Shown here piece by piece: positions 19,471 to 28,872 of a DNA stretch of 64,000 bases. How positions within the stretch are numbered: the stretch's first letter is position 1; every line of letters begins with the position of its first letter. This DNA comes from Lewinellaceae bacterium (lineage in GTDB: Bacteria > Bacteroidota > Bacteroidia > Chitinophagales > Saprospiraceae), in NCBI GenBank assembly GCA_020636375.1, contig JACJXZ010000003.1, positions 434,001 to 498,000 on the forward strand, written 5' to 3'. A program made the translations under genes and the position numbers. The notes beneath the pieces are model-generated. The model made no database searches. It saw only the letters and a list, made by a program, of their open reading frames with translations, and had not been told where the DNA came from.

Positions 19471-19513
19471 GAAAAGGCTTGGCCCGTTAATTCCGGCCAG
19501 GCCTTTTCTTTTA
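19471..19513 (+). terminator. Rho-independent-like terminator after the T9SS protein
   Basis: GAAAAGGCTTGGCCC and GGCCAGGCCTTTTC form an imperfect stem around GTTAATTCC, followed by TTTTAT. It lies 17 bases after the stop codon. Confidence 0.75.
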
Positions 19514-19646
19514 TAAGACTGATATTTCACCTTCCTTACTGGATATTTCCGGATTCCTGCCAAATAATAAAAGTACGGGAATAGGCCTCCCATAGCCCTT
19601 AACTTGTTATCGAAATCAAGATAATTAAACCTAAAACAACACAATC

Positions 19647-20177
19647 ATGAAACAACTGATCATCACTTTACTTATAGCCAGTTCTTTTTCTTCTATTAAC
19701 GCCCAATATGGCGTATACAAAACCTACGAAGATTATCAAAACGGCAAGCTTATAGAATACTCGGAATCTGGTGCCCGGATATCCATAAGATTCAACAAAT
19801 TTACCTTAACATTCCAGGATGAGAAAGGGGAAACGGTAAAATACAAGCTGGGTGAAGAGAACATCTGGGGCTATCAATTTGGCCCTCGCTTGTTTCGCCT
19901 TGATGAAAAAAATGAACCCTGGCTTATAACCGAATTCGGAGATTTGGTGGTTTACCTCTATCATACTTCAGTAGCCTATCCCCAAGGGGATGAAATCGTT
20001 TACAAATTTAACCCGGCCGCTCCCATGAAGGTGTCCATTGGCAAAAACGGGAAAATGGAAAAATTGACCAAAGATTATCTTTTGAGCGTATTTAAAGATG
20101 ATCCGGAGACTTTAGCAGCGCTTAAGAAAGTAAAATCTAAACCTGCTGCCCTTTTCGAGTTTCTGTTAAATGGATAG
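19647..20177 (+). CDS. Secreted hypothetical protein
   Basis: A 176-residue protein with a clear signal peptide, MKQLIITLLIASSFSSINA, cleaved before Q-Y-G. The mature part is rich in Tyr, Lys and Glu with no recognised domain. It contains a stretch I-W-G-Y-Q-F-G-P-R-L-F-R and ends K-P-A-A-L-F-E-F-L-L-N-G. It lies 42 bases before the MORN-type protein on the same strand, so the two are probably co-transcribed. Small exported proteins of this type (K-T-Y-E-D-Y-Q-N-G-K near the start) are common in the phylum and lack an assigned function. Confidence 0.75.
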   Translation: MKQLIITLLIASSFSSINAQYGVYKTYEDYQNGKLIEYSESGARISIRFNKFTLTFQDEKGETVKYKLGEENIWGYQFGPRLFRLDEKNEPWLITEFGDLVVYLYHTSVAYPQGDEIVYKFNPAAPMKVSIGKNGKMEKLTKDYLLSVFKDDPETLAALKKVKSKPAALFEFLLNG

Positions 20178-20219
20178 CCCGGACGATAAAGATAAGTACT
20201 CAGTTTAACAACAATTATC

Positions 20220-21749
20220 ATGAAAACGATCACATCATCTATCGCAATACTTCTTTCACTCTTACTAAGCAGCAGTTTTTCAGTTGCAACTGCTCAAACC
20301 GCTTCCGAAACATCCAGCATTTGGGCAGACGATGGAAAGGCGGACACTCCACCGTTCTATTCTCCGGAAGAAAGTTGTGAACGGATTATCGGCACTATCG
20401 AATGGGAGTACGTTCTGTATAAAGGTTTTAACACAGAAGGTGTCTTTGGTGGGCTGGGAGCTATGAATTATTTCGAGATCAGGCAAGACTCAGCTTTTTA
20501 TAAAGGCGTGAACGGGAATTATCTGGACAGAGGGATCTGCCACTGCCAGGATGGAAAACTCACCGTGCACTGGACAGAAAAACTGGGCCGCAAAATTACT
20601 TATCAGCTACATTTTGAAGATTCCATCACCGTCGAACTCAGGTATTTTGATTACAAAAAAAATATGGAGTACCTGTTAAGTGGGGACACTACTCTGCTAA
20701 CTGGTGAAATGGATAATCCGACTAAAGTCAGAGGAAAAATACTGGAGTTTGACCCCTTTAAAAAACCAGAAGAAGGCGCTTATGATGAAAATGGGAAAAA
20801 AACAGGCACCTGGAAAATTTATTACGCCAACGGGGCGCTGGAAGAAGAAGGTGTATATGTCGATGGAGAGAAGAATGGCCTATGGAAGCGATATTTCAAA
20901 ACAGGCGGCCTTCGAAGCGAAGGGATCTACGAAAACGGGAGGGAGGAAAAAGAGTGGAAATACTATTCTCAGGACGGGCAAATAGAGGCTTTAGGAGGCT
21001 ATGAAGCCGGTGAAAAAAACGGAGAATGGCAGCTTTTTTCCTCCACCGGCCAATTGTCAGGTATCAAGACTTATGCAAAGGGTTACCTGGAAGGGCCTTA
21101 CAAGGCCTACAATCCGGAAGGGCAACTGAGGATAGACGGTTTCTTTAAAAAGAGCCAGCAGGATGGAATGTGGCATACCTATTACCCCAGTGGGAAACTA
21201 AAGGAGAAAGGTGCCTTTGATATGGAACAAAAAACCGGTAGCTGGTCCTTCTATTATGAAAACGGCCAACTGGAGAAAGAAGGCCCTATGGAAGGGGGCA
21301 GAATGGAATATATCCATCAGGGTGCCTGGAAGTTCTATTACGAGAACGGCCAGCTGCAGAAGAAGGGTAGTTTCATAGATGGACAACAAACCGGTACCTG
21401 GTACTTCTATCAGGAAGATGGCCTTCCGGTTGCCGAAGGTAATTTTACGGAAGGGGTGATGTCAGGGCATTGGAAAATGTATCACCAGGACGGCGTACTA
21501 AAAAGGGAGGGTAACTACCTGGATGGTGAACTAACCGGTGAGTGGTTGCTTTTCCACACCAATGGAGAGCTATATCAGAAAAGCCTGTGGAAGCAAAACC
21601 GGTTACTGGAAATCATAGAATGTAAAGATGGGCAAGGCAATGATCTGTATATTGGAACATTAAAGAACGGGAATGGAACTGTTATTGCTTATGATATGGA
21701 TGGGAATGCCTTAGGAGAATTTGAGTATATCGATGGCGAAAGTCAATAA
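20220..21749 (+). CDS. Secreted MORN/YwqK-type repeat protein
   Basis: 509 residues. The signal peptide is about residues 1-26 (...SVATAQ). After a roughly 150-residue N-terminal domain, residues about 190-460 hold a dozen or so ~23-residue repeats of the form G-x-W-x-x-Y-Y-E-N-G-Q-L-x-x-E-G-x-Y, the MORN_2 repeat found in YwqK-like proteins. Such beta-hairpin repeats form elongated surface scaffolds. It follows the secreted hypothetical gene by 42 bp. YwqK is annotated as an antitoxin in some species, but nothing here suggests a toxin partner. Intact and probably envelope-associated. Confidence 0.85.
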   Translation: MKTITSSIAILLSLLLSSSFSVATAQTASETSSIWADDGKADTPPFYSPEESCERIIGTIEWEYVLYKGFNTEGVFGGLGAMNYFEIRQDSAFYKGVNGNYLDRGICHCQDGKLTVHWTEKLGRKITYQLHFEDSITVELRYFDYKKNMEYLLSGDTTLLTGEMDNPTKVRGKILEFDPFKKPEEGAYDENGKKTGTWKIYYANGALEEEGVYVDGEKNGLWKRYFKTGGLRSEGIYENGREEKEWKYYSQDGQIEALGGYEAGEKNGEWQLFSSTGQLSGIKTYAKGYLEGPYKAYNPEGQLRIDGFFKKSQQDGMWHTYYPSGKLKEKGAFDMEQKTGSWSFYYENGQLEKEGPMEGGRMEYIHQGAWKFYYENGQLQKKGSFIDGQQTGTWYFYQEDGLPVAEGNFTEGVMSGHWKMYHQDGVLKREGNYLDGELTGEWLLFHTNGELYQKSLWKQNRLLEIIECKDGQGNDLYIGTLKNGNGTVIAYDMDGNALGEFEYIDGESQ

Positions 21750-21784
21750 CAAACTGTATGAGATAACGTACAGGAAACAAGCTT

Positions 21785-21867
21785 AGCAATAGGTTTTGTG
21801 CATTCAGGGCTGACTTCCCCTTTAGGGGGTCGAGGGGCGGCGCGGGCAATGCGCAAAACCTATTGCT
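21785..21867. repeat. 83-bp inverted-repeat element, TTTGTGCATT family
   Basis: AGCAATAGGTTTTGTGCATT at the left and AATGCGCAAAACCTATTGCT at the right are reverse complements with one mismatch. The GC-rich centre carries CCCCTTTAGGGG. The right flank GTTGAGTATAATTG resembles the flank of the element at 43.4-43.6 kb (GTTCAGTATAGTTG), suggesting a shared longer ancestor. It lies between the MORN-type gene and the histidine kinase. Confidence 0.75.
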
Positions 21868-22012
21868 GTTGAGTATAATTGAACTATCCCGGGAAAAATA
21901 CTTGCGTTCCCTTTAGGCACGTATGCATAGATGCTGATCTTTAGCGTCAGTACGTTAGGAGGTTAGGGCGAAATCAAGTATTTTCATAGCCTATGATTGT
22001 ACATTTTCCTTC

Positions 22013-25000
22013 ATGAAAGCTACATTTTACGTCACGGGGCTGCTGTTTGTGCTTTGCCTGTCCAACCTCCAGGGCCAGCGCCCGCACCCCGCCTGGCGCA
22101 ACTATACCCCCGATGATGGCCTGCCTGCTTCCGAGGTGCACTACTGCCTTGAAACGCCGGACGGCTATATGTGGTTTGCCACCGACAATGGCCTGAGCCG
22201 CTTTGATGGCTACTCCTTCAAAAACTATGGCGCCAAGGAAGGCCTGGGCGATCCCGTGATCTTTTATATGCAGCTGGATACTGTGGGCAGGCTTTGGCTG
22301 GCTACCATGTCGGGAAGGTTGTATTATCTGGAGCAGGGCCGGATCATTCCCTGTCCCTACAATGAAGCTATAAAAAGCAAGTTAAAGGAATCTACTGGTG
22401 TAAAACAAATAACCAATATACAGCCCCGTGATTTTTATATCGATGAACAGAACAACAAATACATCCGGTATCGCGACTTCGGAATTATGCAAATCACGCC
22501 TGGAGATTCTTTGATTCATCATATGCCCGCCCTGAAGAATGCAGAACATTTAGGGTTGGATGTGAATGGCAGATGGCTATTTAGTTGGAGCTTGCCCAAA
22601 GACATTTCCATCAAACAAGCCAACGTAAGAGAATTCTGGGATAAAGGAATTTACCCGCCAATAGAAATAATTAGTGATTCGACTTTCTATATAGAAAATG
22701 TCATTCGTTCAGAAGAAGTATCACATCATTGGCTCAAAATGATAAATGGTACTTTATACCTGTATAGCAGTTTCCGCTTCTATGAATTGAAGAAAGGAGT
22801 TGTTTCCAGGGTTATATACAAGCCTTCCCATTTTGGAGAATACAAGCGTTTTTATGAAAATAAAAAGGGGCAACTATTCGTAGCTTCAGAAAATGGAGCA
22901 GGCTTATTGCACTATGATGATTTTGAAGACTTGGCTACGGGAAGCCCGGAAATATTGCTTCCCGGCACTACCCCCAGTCATATCTTTGAAGACAGCAGGG
23001 GTAATTTTTGGGTCAGCACTACCGATAATGGCCTCTTTGTGGCTAATAATATGGATTGGGAAATTTACGACCAATCTACCGGCCTGGCCTCCAACCTGGT
23101 AAGTAGTATTGCCGTAAAAAATGAATCTGAGCTTTTTGTTGGCTTGCGATTGGGCAATATTTACCAGGTCAATAGCCAGGAAGATCAAATCACCTTACTT
23201 CCTCCTTTCAACAATAATAATAACATACTTTATGATATGGCCTATCATCCAGGCCTGGATGAGCTATGGATCGGCATTACCGGCCATTATTATTTTAAAG
23301 ATGGTAAATGGGGCCAGGTCCTCCATAATTATTATGATGAGTACAAAAAAGCAATGGCCGTTGCGTCTAATGTACTAGGTAGGAACCTAAGCTTACAAAA
23401 AAACGGAAATCATTTGTGGGGAGGGAATATTAATTTCTTTGGAGGTATAGACATTTTGAACAAAAAAGCGATTATTTGGTCACACGAAAAAATACCGGTC
23501 AGAGACCGAACATTAATTGCCCATCAAACCGCCGAGGATACTATATGGGTAGGAAATACAAGGGGGCTATTCCTATTGAAAGGGATTCAGGATACCACCT
23601 TACACCGCCCCGAACCATTTGATTCCTTATTGGCTACCCGGATAGAAGACCTGGCAGAACTTTCTGATGGCAGCCTGGCCATCGCCTCTAAAGGGCAGGG
23701 GGTTTTGGTAAAGAAAGGTCCTGTACTCCGGGTTATAGACGTAGATAATGGCCTGACAACCGACATGATCGAGAATGTGTATGTGGATGAAAGAGATAAC
23801 ATCTGGGCAGGCACACTAAATGGCCTGAACAAAATCAGCGGCTTCTCCTGGAAGGACAGCAGCAGCCTGCTCGTGCGGCAATATACCACCCACAACGGGC
23901 TTCCTTCGAATGAGGTCAACAAAGTAGAGTCTATTGGTAATGACATCTGGGTAGCTACCAATAACGGCTTATTGCATTTTATAGACCGGGATACGATCAA
24001 TACCATTTCCAGTCCACCGATTCTCGAAAAACTTATTGTCAATGGAGTGGAAATGCCTTTCGTAGCAGATACTTCCCTTAGCTACGATCAAAATAGTATA
24101 AACATTCAATATCTTACCATTAATTTCCGTCAGGATGGAGATATCCTGTACCGCTACCGCCTACTTCCAAATCAGGAAGAATGGGTGAATACCAAAGGCC
24201 GAAGTATAAACTTCTCCAGCCTTAAGGAAGGCAACTACACTTTCGAAGTACAAAGTCAGAATGAGGATAAAGTATGGAGCAACACCACTGCTTATAGTTT
24301 TAATGTGCTTCCTCCTTTTTGGAGGAGCTGGTGGTTCAGGTCCCTGGCAGCACTTATGCTGGGGCTCATCGCCTACAGCCTTTATAAATACCGAACAAAT
24401 CAACTGAAACAAGAGGCGGCGATAGCCCTTCAAATGTCTGAACTGGAGCGCTCGGCCCTACGCGCACAAATGAATCCCCACTTCATTTTCAACAGCCTGA
24501 ACTCCATTTCTAACTTTATCAACAAAGGCGACAAACGATCTGCCAATCACTACCTTTCCACCTTTGCCAAACTAATCCGTGGCATTCTAAACCACTCCCG
24601 CTCTGAGCGCATCAGCCTGGAAGATGAACTGCAGGTTTTAAACAACTACATGAAACTGGAGCAATTGCGCTTTGAGCGCCGCTTTGACTTCCATATAGAG
24701 CTGGCTGAGGGCGTTGAGCCCTTCGAAATTGAAATCCCCCCCATGATGGTACAGCCTTTCATCGAAAATGCCATAATACACGGCCTTTCCAGAAAAGAGG
24801 GCCCAGGGAAGATCGGGCTGAAATACGAGCTGCAAAACGGACACCTCAAAGTATCCATTACCGATAATGGTGTTGGGATCACGCAATCAAAGGCCTCCAA
24901 GGCAAACGACTCCAGAATGCATAGATCTGTAGGCATGGCCATCACAAAAAAGCGCTTGGAGATGCTGTCGGATCAACATAAACAAGGCCGGTTCGAAGTG

Positions 25001-25069
25001 GAGGAATTAAAGGATGCTAAAGGTAATATCAGTGGCACACAGGTGCAGGTCTGGATTCCGATTGCTTAG
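22013..25069 (+). CDS. Two-component-propeller sensor histidine kinase (LytS/His_kinase type)
   Basis: 1018 residues. The signal peptide is about 1-21. A periplasmic two-bladed set of Reg_prop beta-propeller repeats follows (recurring M-W-F-A-T-D-N-G-L-S-R and N-G-L-P-S-N-E-V motifs, residues 30 to about 690). A Y_Y_Y domain (about 695-765) leads to one transmembrane helix (about 770-792) and a coiled stretch. The cytoplasmic His_kinase domain has R-A-Q-M-N-P-H-F-I-F-N-S-L-N-S with phospho-acceptor His about 823. The ATP-binding N box P-P-M-M-V-Q-P-F-I-E-N-A-I-I-H-G and a G box D-N-G-V-G follow. It is not a hybrid: no receiver or AraC domain. The convergent LytTR regulator at 25.7-26.4 kb is the likely partner. 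In Bacteroidota such propeller sensors often detect glycans. Confidence 0.92.
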   Translation: MKATFYVTGLLFVLCLSNLQGQRPHPAWRNYTPDDGLPASEVHYCLETPDGYMWFATDNGLSRFDGYSFKNYGAKEGLGDPVIFYMQLDTVGRLWLATMSGRLYYLEQGRIIPCPYNEAIKSKLKESTGVKQITNIQPRDFYIDEQNNKYIRYRDFGIMQITPGDSLIHHMPALKNAEHLGLDVNGRWLFSWSLPKDISIKQANVREFWDKGIYPPIEIISDSTFYIENVIRSEEVSHHWLKMINGTLYLYSSFRFYELKKGVVSRVIYKPSHFGEYKRFYENKKGQLFVASENGAGLLHYDDFEDLATGSPEILLPGTTPSHIFEDSRGNFWVSTTDNGLFVANNMDWEIYDQSTGLASNLVSSIAVKNESELFVGLRLGNIYQVNSQEDQITLLPPFNNNNNILYDMAYHPGLDELWIGITGHYYFKDGKWGQVLHNYYDEYKKAMAVASNVLGRNLSLQKNGNHLWGGNINFFGGIDILNKKAIIWSHEKIPVRDRTLIAHQTAEDTIWVGNTRGLFLLKGIQDTTLHRPEPFDSLLATRIEDLAELSDGSLAIASKGQGVLVKKGPVLRVIDVDNGLTTDMIENVYVDERDNIWAGTLNGLNKISGFSWKDSSSLLVRQYTTHNGLPSNEVNKVESIGNDIWVATNNGLLHFIDRDTINTISSPPILEKLIVNGVEMPFVADTSLSYDQNSINIQYLTINFRQDGDILYRYRLLPNQEEWVNTKGRSINFSSLKEGNYTFEVQSQNEDKVWSNTTAYSFNVLPPFWRSWWFRSLAALMLGLIAYSLYKYRTNQLKQEAAIALQMSELERSALRAQMNPHFIFNSLNSISNFINKGDKRSANHYLSTFAKLIRGILNHSRSERISLEDELQVLNNYMKLEQLRFERRFDFHIELAEGVEPFEIEIPPMMVQPFIENAIIHGLSRKEGPGKIGLKYELQNGHLKVSITDNGVGITQSKASKANDSRMHRSVGMAITKKRLEMLSDQHKQGRFEVEELKDAKGNISGTQVQVWIPIA

Positions 25070-25231
25070 AGCCTGATGTTAGCAAACCTAATTAAATGGT
25101 AAGTAGTGGGACACATTTATTATAATTGTTACTGCTTCGAGGGCGTAGCTTTATGGGCCTATTTCAGTAACCAATGTTAGATGGCTATATTGCTATATTG
25201 TTACACCCATTGTGTCCAAAACTTCTAAGGG

Positions 25232-25555
25232 TCAAAAATTTTTCTGCCTCTCCTGAGCCTTTCGAATGGCGTGAATAAATCCTCCCGGTTCAGTAATCAC
25301 AAAAAGGTCCTCCCGCCCGGAAATACTAGTTATACGCATACCATTGCTTGCCATGTCATAGAGCAGGAATGTCTGAAGCTCTTTTATGTCCTGCAATTGG
25401 ACTTCCCAGTGCAAATGCCCTTTGGGGAAAGCATGCTGTCGAAAAGCCAGGGCCTGCCTTGTCAAAATCAATGTTCCTTCCAATTGATTTTTACCATCCC
25501 ATAAAACAGCTTCTGTTTCCCGGATAGGATTAATGTTGCTACGTTTATATTTCAT
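25232..25555 (-). CDS. Small GRAM/PH-like protein
   Basis: 107 residues from the ATG at 25555 (M-K-Y-K-R-S); an upstream in-frame ATG at 25582 is also possible. The pattern W-D-G-K-N-Q-L-E-G-T-L-I-L-T, then L-A-F-R-Q-H, then W-E-V-Q-L-Q-D-I-K-E-L, and a C-terminal helix F-I-H-A-I-R-K-A resembles GRAM or bacterial PH domains, beta-sandwich modules with one helix. The function is unknown. It lies between the convergent kinase and its probable regulator, on the regulator's strand. Confidence 0.6.
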   Translation of the reverse strand: MKYKRSNINPIRETEAVLWDGKNQLEGTLILTRQALAFRQHAFPKGHLHWEVQLQDIKELQTFLLYDMASNGMRITSISGREDLFVITEPGGFIHAIRKAQERQKNF

Positions 25556-25691
25556 AGGCTGCCGGCTAAATTTGGAAATCAATACCTTTTACTTGTTCCA
25601 AAGGTCTGATGAATAGCCGGTCTGTCTCTAAGATTTTATTATCAGGTAGGATCGGTGAAATATTTGGGGGGATTGTTAAAAAATGGATTTT

Positions 25692-26444
25692 TCATTTCCC
25701 CGTTCTTTCTTTCAAGGCCTCAATAAAGGCTTCCTTTTTATTTCTGGAAATTGATACCTTACTGCCATCTTTCATCAAGGCATAGCCACCATCTTCGCGC
25801 AAGATTTTTGTTACGTAATTGAGGTTGACAATATGCGACTGGTGCGGCCTGAAAAAGGAATCATTGGGCAGTAATTCTTCAAAGGTCTTAATGGTTTTAG
25901 TGACTGTGATCCGCTCCCCGGAGGCCAAATAAAAGGTGGTGTAATTTACATCAGAATTAAGGCGGACGATATCCTCCAGTTCGATGAAATGCATGCCTTC
26001 GCTCGAGTTCAAAACGATTCGTTCAAATTTTTTCTCTTTAGCCGTCTCCAGCAGCCCGGATAGTTGTTCTGTAAAGGCAGGGTTGCTTTTTCCTGCTTCA
26101 ATTTTATCGATAGCTTGTATAAGTTCTTCTATATCGATAGGCTTGAGCAGATAATCAACTGCATTGTACTTGAAGGCCTTGATGGCAAATTCATCAAATG
26201 CCGTTTGGAAGATCACATTGAAAGCAGGCGTTCTGAATTTATCCATGAGGTCAAATCCGGTGCCGTCATCCATTTGCACATCCAGCAGGATAGCGTCCGG
26301 CTGCAATTGCCGGATCAGCTTAAAACTTTCAGTTACTCCATTCGCTTCTCCGATTATTTCTACTTCCGGGCAATATTCGGTGAGCAGGTTTCTTAGGTGT
26401 TCACGAGCTGGAGCTTCGTCGTCAATTATGATTATTCTTTTCAT
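25692..26444 (-). CDS. LytTR-family response regulator
   Basis: 250 residues. The receiver domain (1-120) has D8, D9, phospho-acceptor D55 in L-L-D-V-Q-M, and K102 in Y-L-L-K-P-I. The C-terminal LytTR DNA-binding domain (about 140-245) has V-N-Y-T-T-F-Y, the H-Q-S-H-I-V-N-L-N-Y segment and G-S-K-V-S-I-S-R. Such regulators bind direct repeats upstream of target genes. The adjacent convergent LytS-type kinase is the obvious partner, although the two are not co-transcribed. Confidence 0.93.
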   Translation of the reverse strand: MKRIIIIDDEAPAREHLRNLLTEYCPEVEIIGEANGVTESFKLIRQLQPDAILLDVQMDDGTGFDLMDKFRTPAFNVIFQTAFDEFAIKAFKYNAVDYLLKPIDIEELIQAIDKIEAGKSNPAFTEQLSGLLETAKEKKFERIVLNSSEGMHFIELEDIVRLNSDVNYTTFYLASGERITVTKTIKTFEELLPNDSFFRPHQSHIVNLNYVTKILREDGGYALMKDGSKVSISRNKKEAFIEALKERTGK

Positions 26445-26615
26445 CTAATTATGGGTATTGGTGTTCTGGAATTGCTCCACTATTGGATCTCTGTCACGAT
26501 TTTAACAATTTTCGGGGAGACTCTGAAAGAAATGCTGTTAAATCAGCTGGTTAGCTAAGCGCAGATACGCTTAGGTGAACTATCCCTGGTCGGGTATTTA
26601 TAAGGCAGCTCTACA

Positions 26616-26809
26616 CTAAGGGTTGTGGAAAGAATAAGTTATGAATAATTGGGTTGCTTATTTTGGCGCTAGACGAGGCACAAAACGCAGGCATAGCCAA
26701 AGCTACGGCGAGTATTTGTAACTGCCTGCCCCGCACACGCAGTGTCGGGGAAGTATAGCGCCAAAAGAAGCAGCCAAGTGTTATAAGTTATTCTTTACAC
26801 AACCCTAAG
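26616..26809. repeat. ~190-bp element with ~53-bp terminal inverted repeats
   Basis: AGGGTTGTGGAAAGAATAA at 26619 is matched by TTATTCTTTACACAACCCT ending at 26806. The match continues inward with few mismatches through TTGG-TTGCTT-TTTTGGCGCTA and its complement TAGCGCCAAAAGAAGCAGCCAA. The centre (26676-26755) includes GAGGCACAAAACGCAGGCATAGCC and no ORF. It looks like a MITE or the fossil of a larger element. It lies downstream of the divergently read regulator. Confidence 0.75.
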
Positions 26810-26877
26810 GCATCGAAAATGCCATTTCTCCTCCCTCTCCCCTGCCAACCCAAATCCACCGATACTGACAATCCTCA

Positions 26878-27174
26878 TTGCCCCTCTCCCTCATTACCCC
26901 TATGTTTGGCCCGCCGCCATCCCTCCCGTGGCAAAACCCCAATGACGAGAAAGAAGCGGAACAGCCCCTGATACAAGTCTATCCCAATCCTGTTATTGAC
27001 CGGCTCCACGTAGTTTCCGAAGGGAACAGCACTTTGCAGGTAATCGATATGCTGGGCAGGTTTTTTATGAAAAGAGGCTTTTCAGATGAAATAGAGTTAA
27101 CGCTTTCATTCCTGAAACCAGGTACATACTTTGTTTTGGTCAATGAGCAAGCGTTTAGGGTAATGAAGCTGTGA
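26878..27174 (+). pseudogene. Orphan T9SS C-terminal sorting domain
   Basis: The reading frame from about 26962 gives I-Q-V-Y-P-N-P-V-I-D-R-L, then L-Q-V-I-D-M-L-G-R and F-L-K-P-G-T-Y-F-V-L-V, ending V-M-K-L at 27174. This is a complete type A sorting domain, which directs cargo through the type IX secretion system. No signal peptide or cargo domain lies in front of it, only about 30 residues of Pro-rich sequence. It is therefore probably the 3' remnant of a deleted secreted-protein gene; a small independent protein is less likely without an export signal. Confidence 0.7.
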
Positions 27175-27330
27175 TCCCCACTCCAGGGGCAAATAGCCCA
27201 TTTGCCACATCTTTAATCAACCGCCTCCAGAGTAATGAAGCAGATACAAGATGGCGGATGACGGACATGCCGCCTACCTATAAGACAAGCATAATATACC
27301 AAGCCAAGGCCTAACAATTTGCTCCGCCGA

Positions 27331-27924
27331 TTACTTACTGTACTTTTCCTGTAAAAGGAATAATTCGTCCTGGTTTTCTATTTTGGAACAGTTGTATAGG
27401 GCATAGGTGCCTGTCAGTTCTTTTAAATCTTCCTTATAATTGGGAGGCAGTTGTGAAATCAGCTCAGCTTTAATTACTTTTTCATCTACATACTCTATCC
27501 TAAATCTATATTCTTCCGTTTCTGTTTTACAGCTGATTTCGTAAGTTTTATCATTCAATTTCTTTATGTCATCCAAACTTACATATGAATCTCCATTATG
27601 TATGATGTATCCGAAGGGGTCTTCTTTAAACCCCCAATGAAAGTTTAATCTGGGCTGGCTTTCCAAAAACTTAAAATCCAGGGCATAATAAATATCGAGT
27701 TCGCATTCATTTGTCCAGTCACCTGAAAAAAAGCCTGGCCATTCAAATTCTTCCGGATTTTCAGCCGCAACTGTTTTGATTATTGATGAGTCTTGAACGG
27801 TTTGCTCCGTATCAGAAGATTCGTGGCCAACTTTTTTATTGGAACCCGATTCAGCATGATTACATCCTACCAGGGATATCAGGTATACTAATGCCATTCC
27901 CAGGATCAACATGTTTTTACTCAT
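27331..27924 (-). CDS. Hypothetical lipoprotein
   Basis: 197 residues. The signal peptide MSKNMLILGMALVYLISLVG is followed by the lipobox cysteine C21 and N-H-A-E-S. A low-complexity Ser/Glu/Asp linker (22-55) precedes a compact domain with E-F-E-W-P-G-F-F-S-G-D-W-T and many aromatic beta-strand-like segments, ending E-K-Y-S-K. No family was recognised. It is single, with no close neighbour on its strand. Location in the outer membrane or periplasm is inferred from the lipobox. Confidence 0.78.
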   Translation of the reverse strand: MSKNMLILGMALVYLISLVGCNHAESGSNKKVGHESSDTEQTVQDSSIIKTVAAENPEEFEWPGFFSGDWTNECELDIYYALDFKFLESQPRLNFHWGFKEDPFGYIIHNGDSYVSLDDIKKLNDKTYEISCKTETEEYRFRIEYVDEKVIKAELISQLPPNYKEDLKELTGTYALYNCSKIENQDELFLLQEKYSK

Positions 27925-28023
27925 TTTATTATAATTTTAAATGGTCCGTGGCGAAAATAACGCGAAGCCATAAAAATTAGTATTCTCCATCCCTGCTAAA
28001 AAGGCGTTTCGGTAGGCTTCGAT

Positions 28024-28236
28024 TTGCAAAACAGACGGGCCGGCCCCCATCTTTACTATGAACAAAGCATCGCCCTGCTGGAACAAGCGGGCGACCGGAA
28101 CTACCTCGCTGCCGTCTATGGCAACATGGGCGACGTGTATCGCCTGCGCCGCGAAGGCCGCAACCTCGGATTGTTGTTGGCAGCGGGCTTGGGCATCCTG
28201 GTCGTAGCTTTGGGATTCTGGAACCGGATGCTGCAT
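28024..28236 (+). pseudogene. Remnant of a TPR/transmembrane sensor protein
   Basis: An internal gene fragment without a proper start or end. It encodes one tetratricopeptide unit, with Y-Y-E-Q-S-I-A-L-L-E-Q-A-G-D and L-A-A-V-Y-G-N-M-G-D-V-Y, followed abruptly by a transmembrane helix (G-L-L-L-A-A-G-L-G-I-L-V-V-A-L-G-F-W). This order is seen in TPR-containing sensor kinases. Coding ends at about 28236, where an unrelated fragment begins in another frame. Confidence 0.6.
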
Positions 28237-28702
28237 CAACGTGGAAAGCCTGCACAATGTGGACGGGAAACTGTTCGCCGGGGCGGGCGGCAATGCGGCC
28301 GTGGCCGTGCAGGTAGCGCCCGGTCACGCCTGGGAAGAAATTCCCTTTGCGGTGTTCGACGGTTCGCAGAACTCGTTCCTCGGCGTCGTGCGGCAGGGCA
28401 ACGTGCTGCTGGCCGCCGGAACCCTGGGCCTGTACCGCAGCGATGACGGCGGAGAAAACTGGACACACTACGATGTGGGCACAGGCGTACTGGGTACCGC
28501 CCGGCTGGTGGTTTTTGGCGGGCGGGTCATCGCCAGCCTCGCCAAACCCTCAGGATTGAGTTTTCTGAAATACACAGACAATCAGGGGCTTGACTGGAAC
28601 AATTTCGAGCCGGCTCTGGCTGGCTCCGCCGGTTACGACCTCGCCGTTTACAACGGCCAACTCTACGCCGCCCGCAGCAACGGCCTTTGGCCAAAGGCTT
28701 AA
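28237..28702 (+). pseudogene. Remnant of a BNR/Asp-box propeller protein
   Basis: The fragment reads V-E-S-L-H-N-V-D-G-K-L-F-A-G and includes an Asp-box, Y-R-S-D-D-G-G-E-N-W, characteristic of sialidase-like or photosynthesis-stability-like beta-propellers. It ends with L-Y-A-A-R-S-N-G-L-W and a stop at 28702. There is no signal peptide and no start; only two to three blades are present. With the preceding TPR remnant it forms a graveyard of joined gene pieces. Confidence 0.6.
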
Positions 28703-28872
28703 GGAACCGGTTGAATTCAAACAGCTTCTAACATACCCTTAACCCTGGTTAAATTGGACTTAAAGCCTTCGTTTTTTGCGGGCATCCCCTGTTAAGAACC
28801 GTCTTAGTTATAGAGAAGGAAAAGAAGATATACCAGATGTTCTTTTCCAATTATTCTATAAAAACCACGGTC

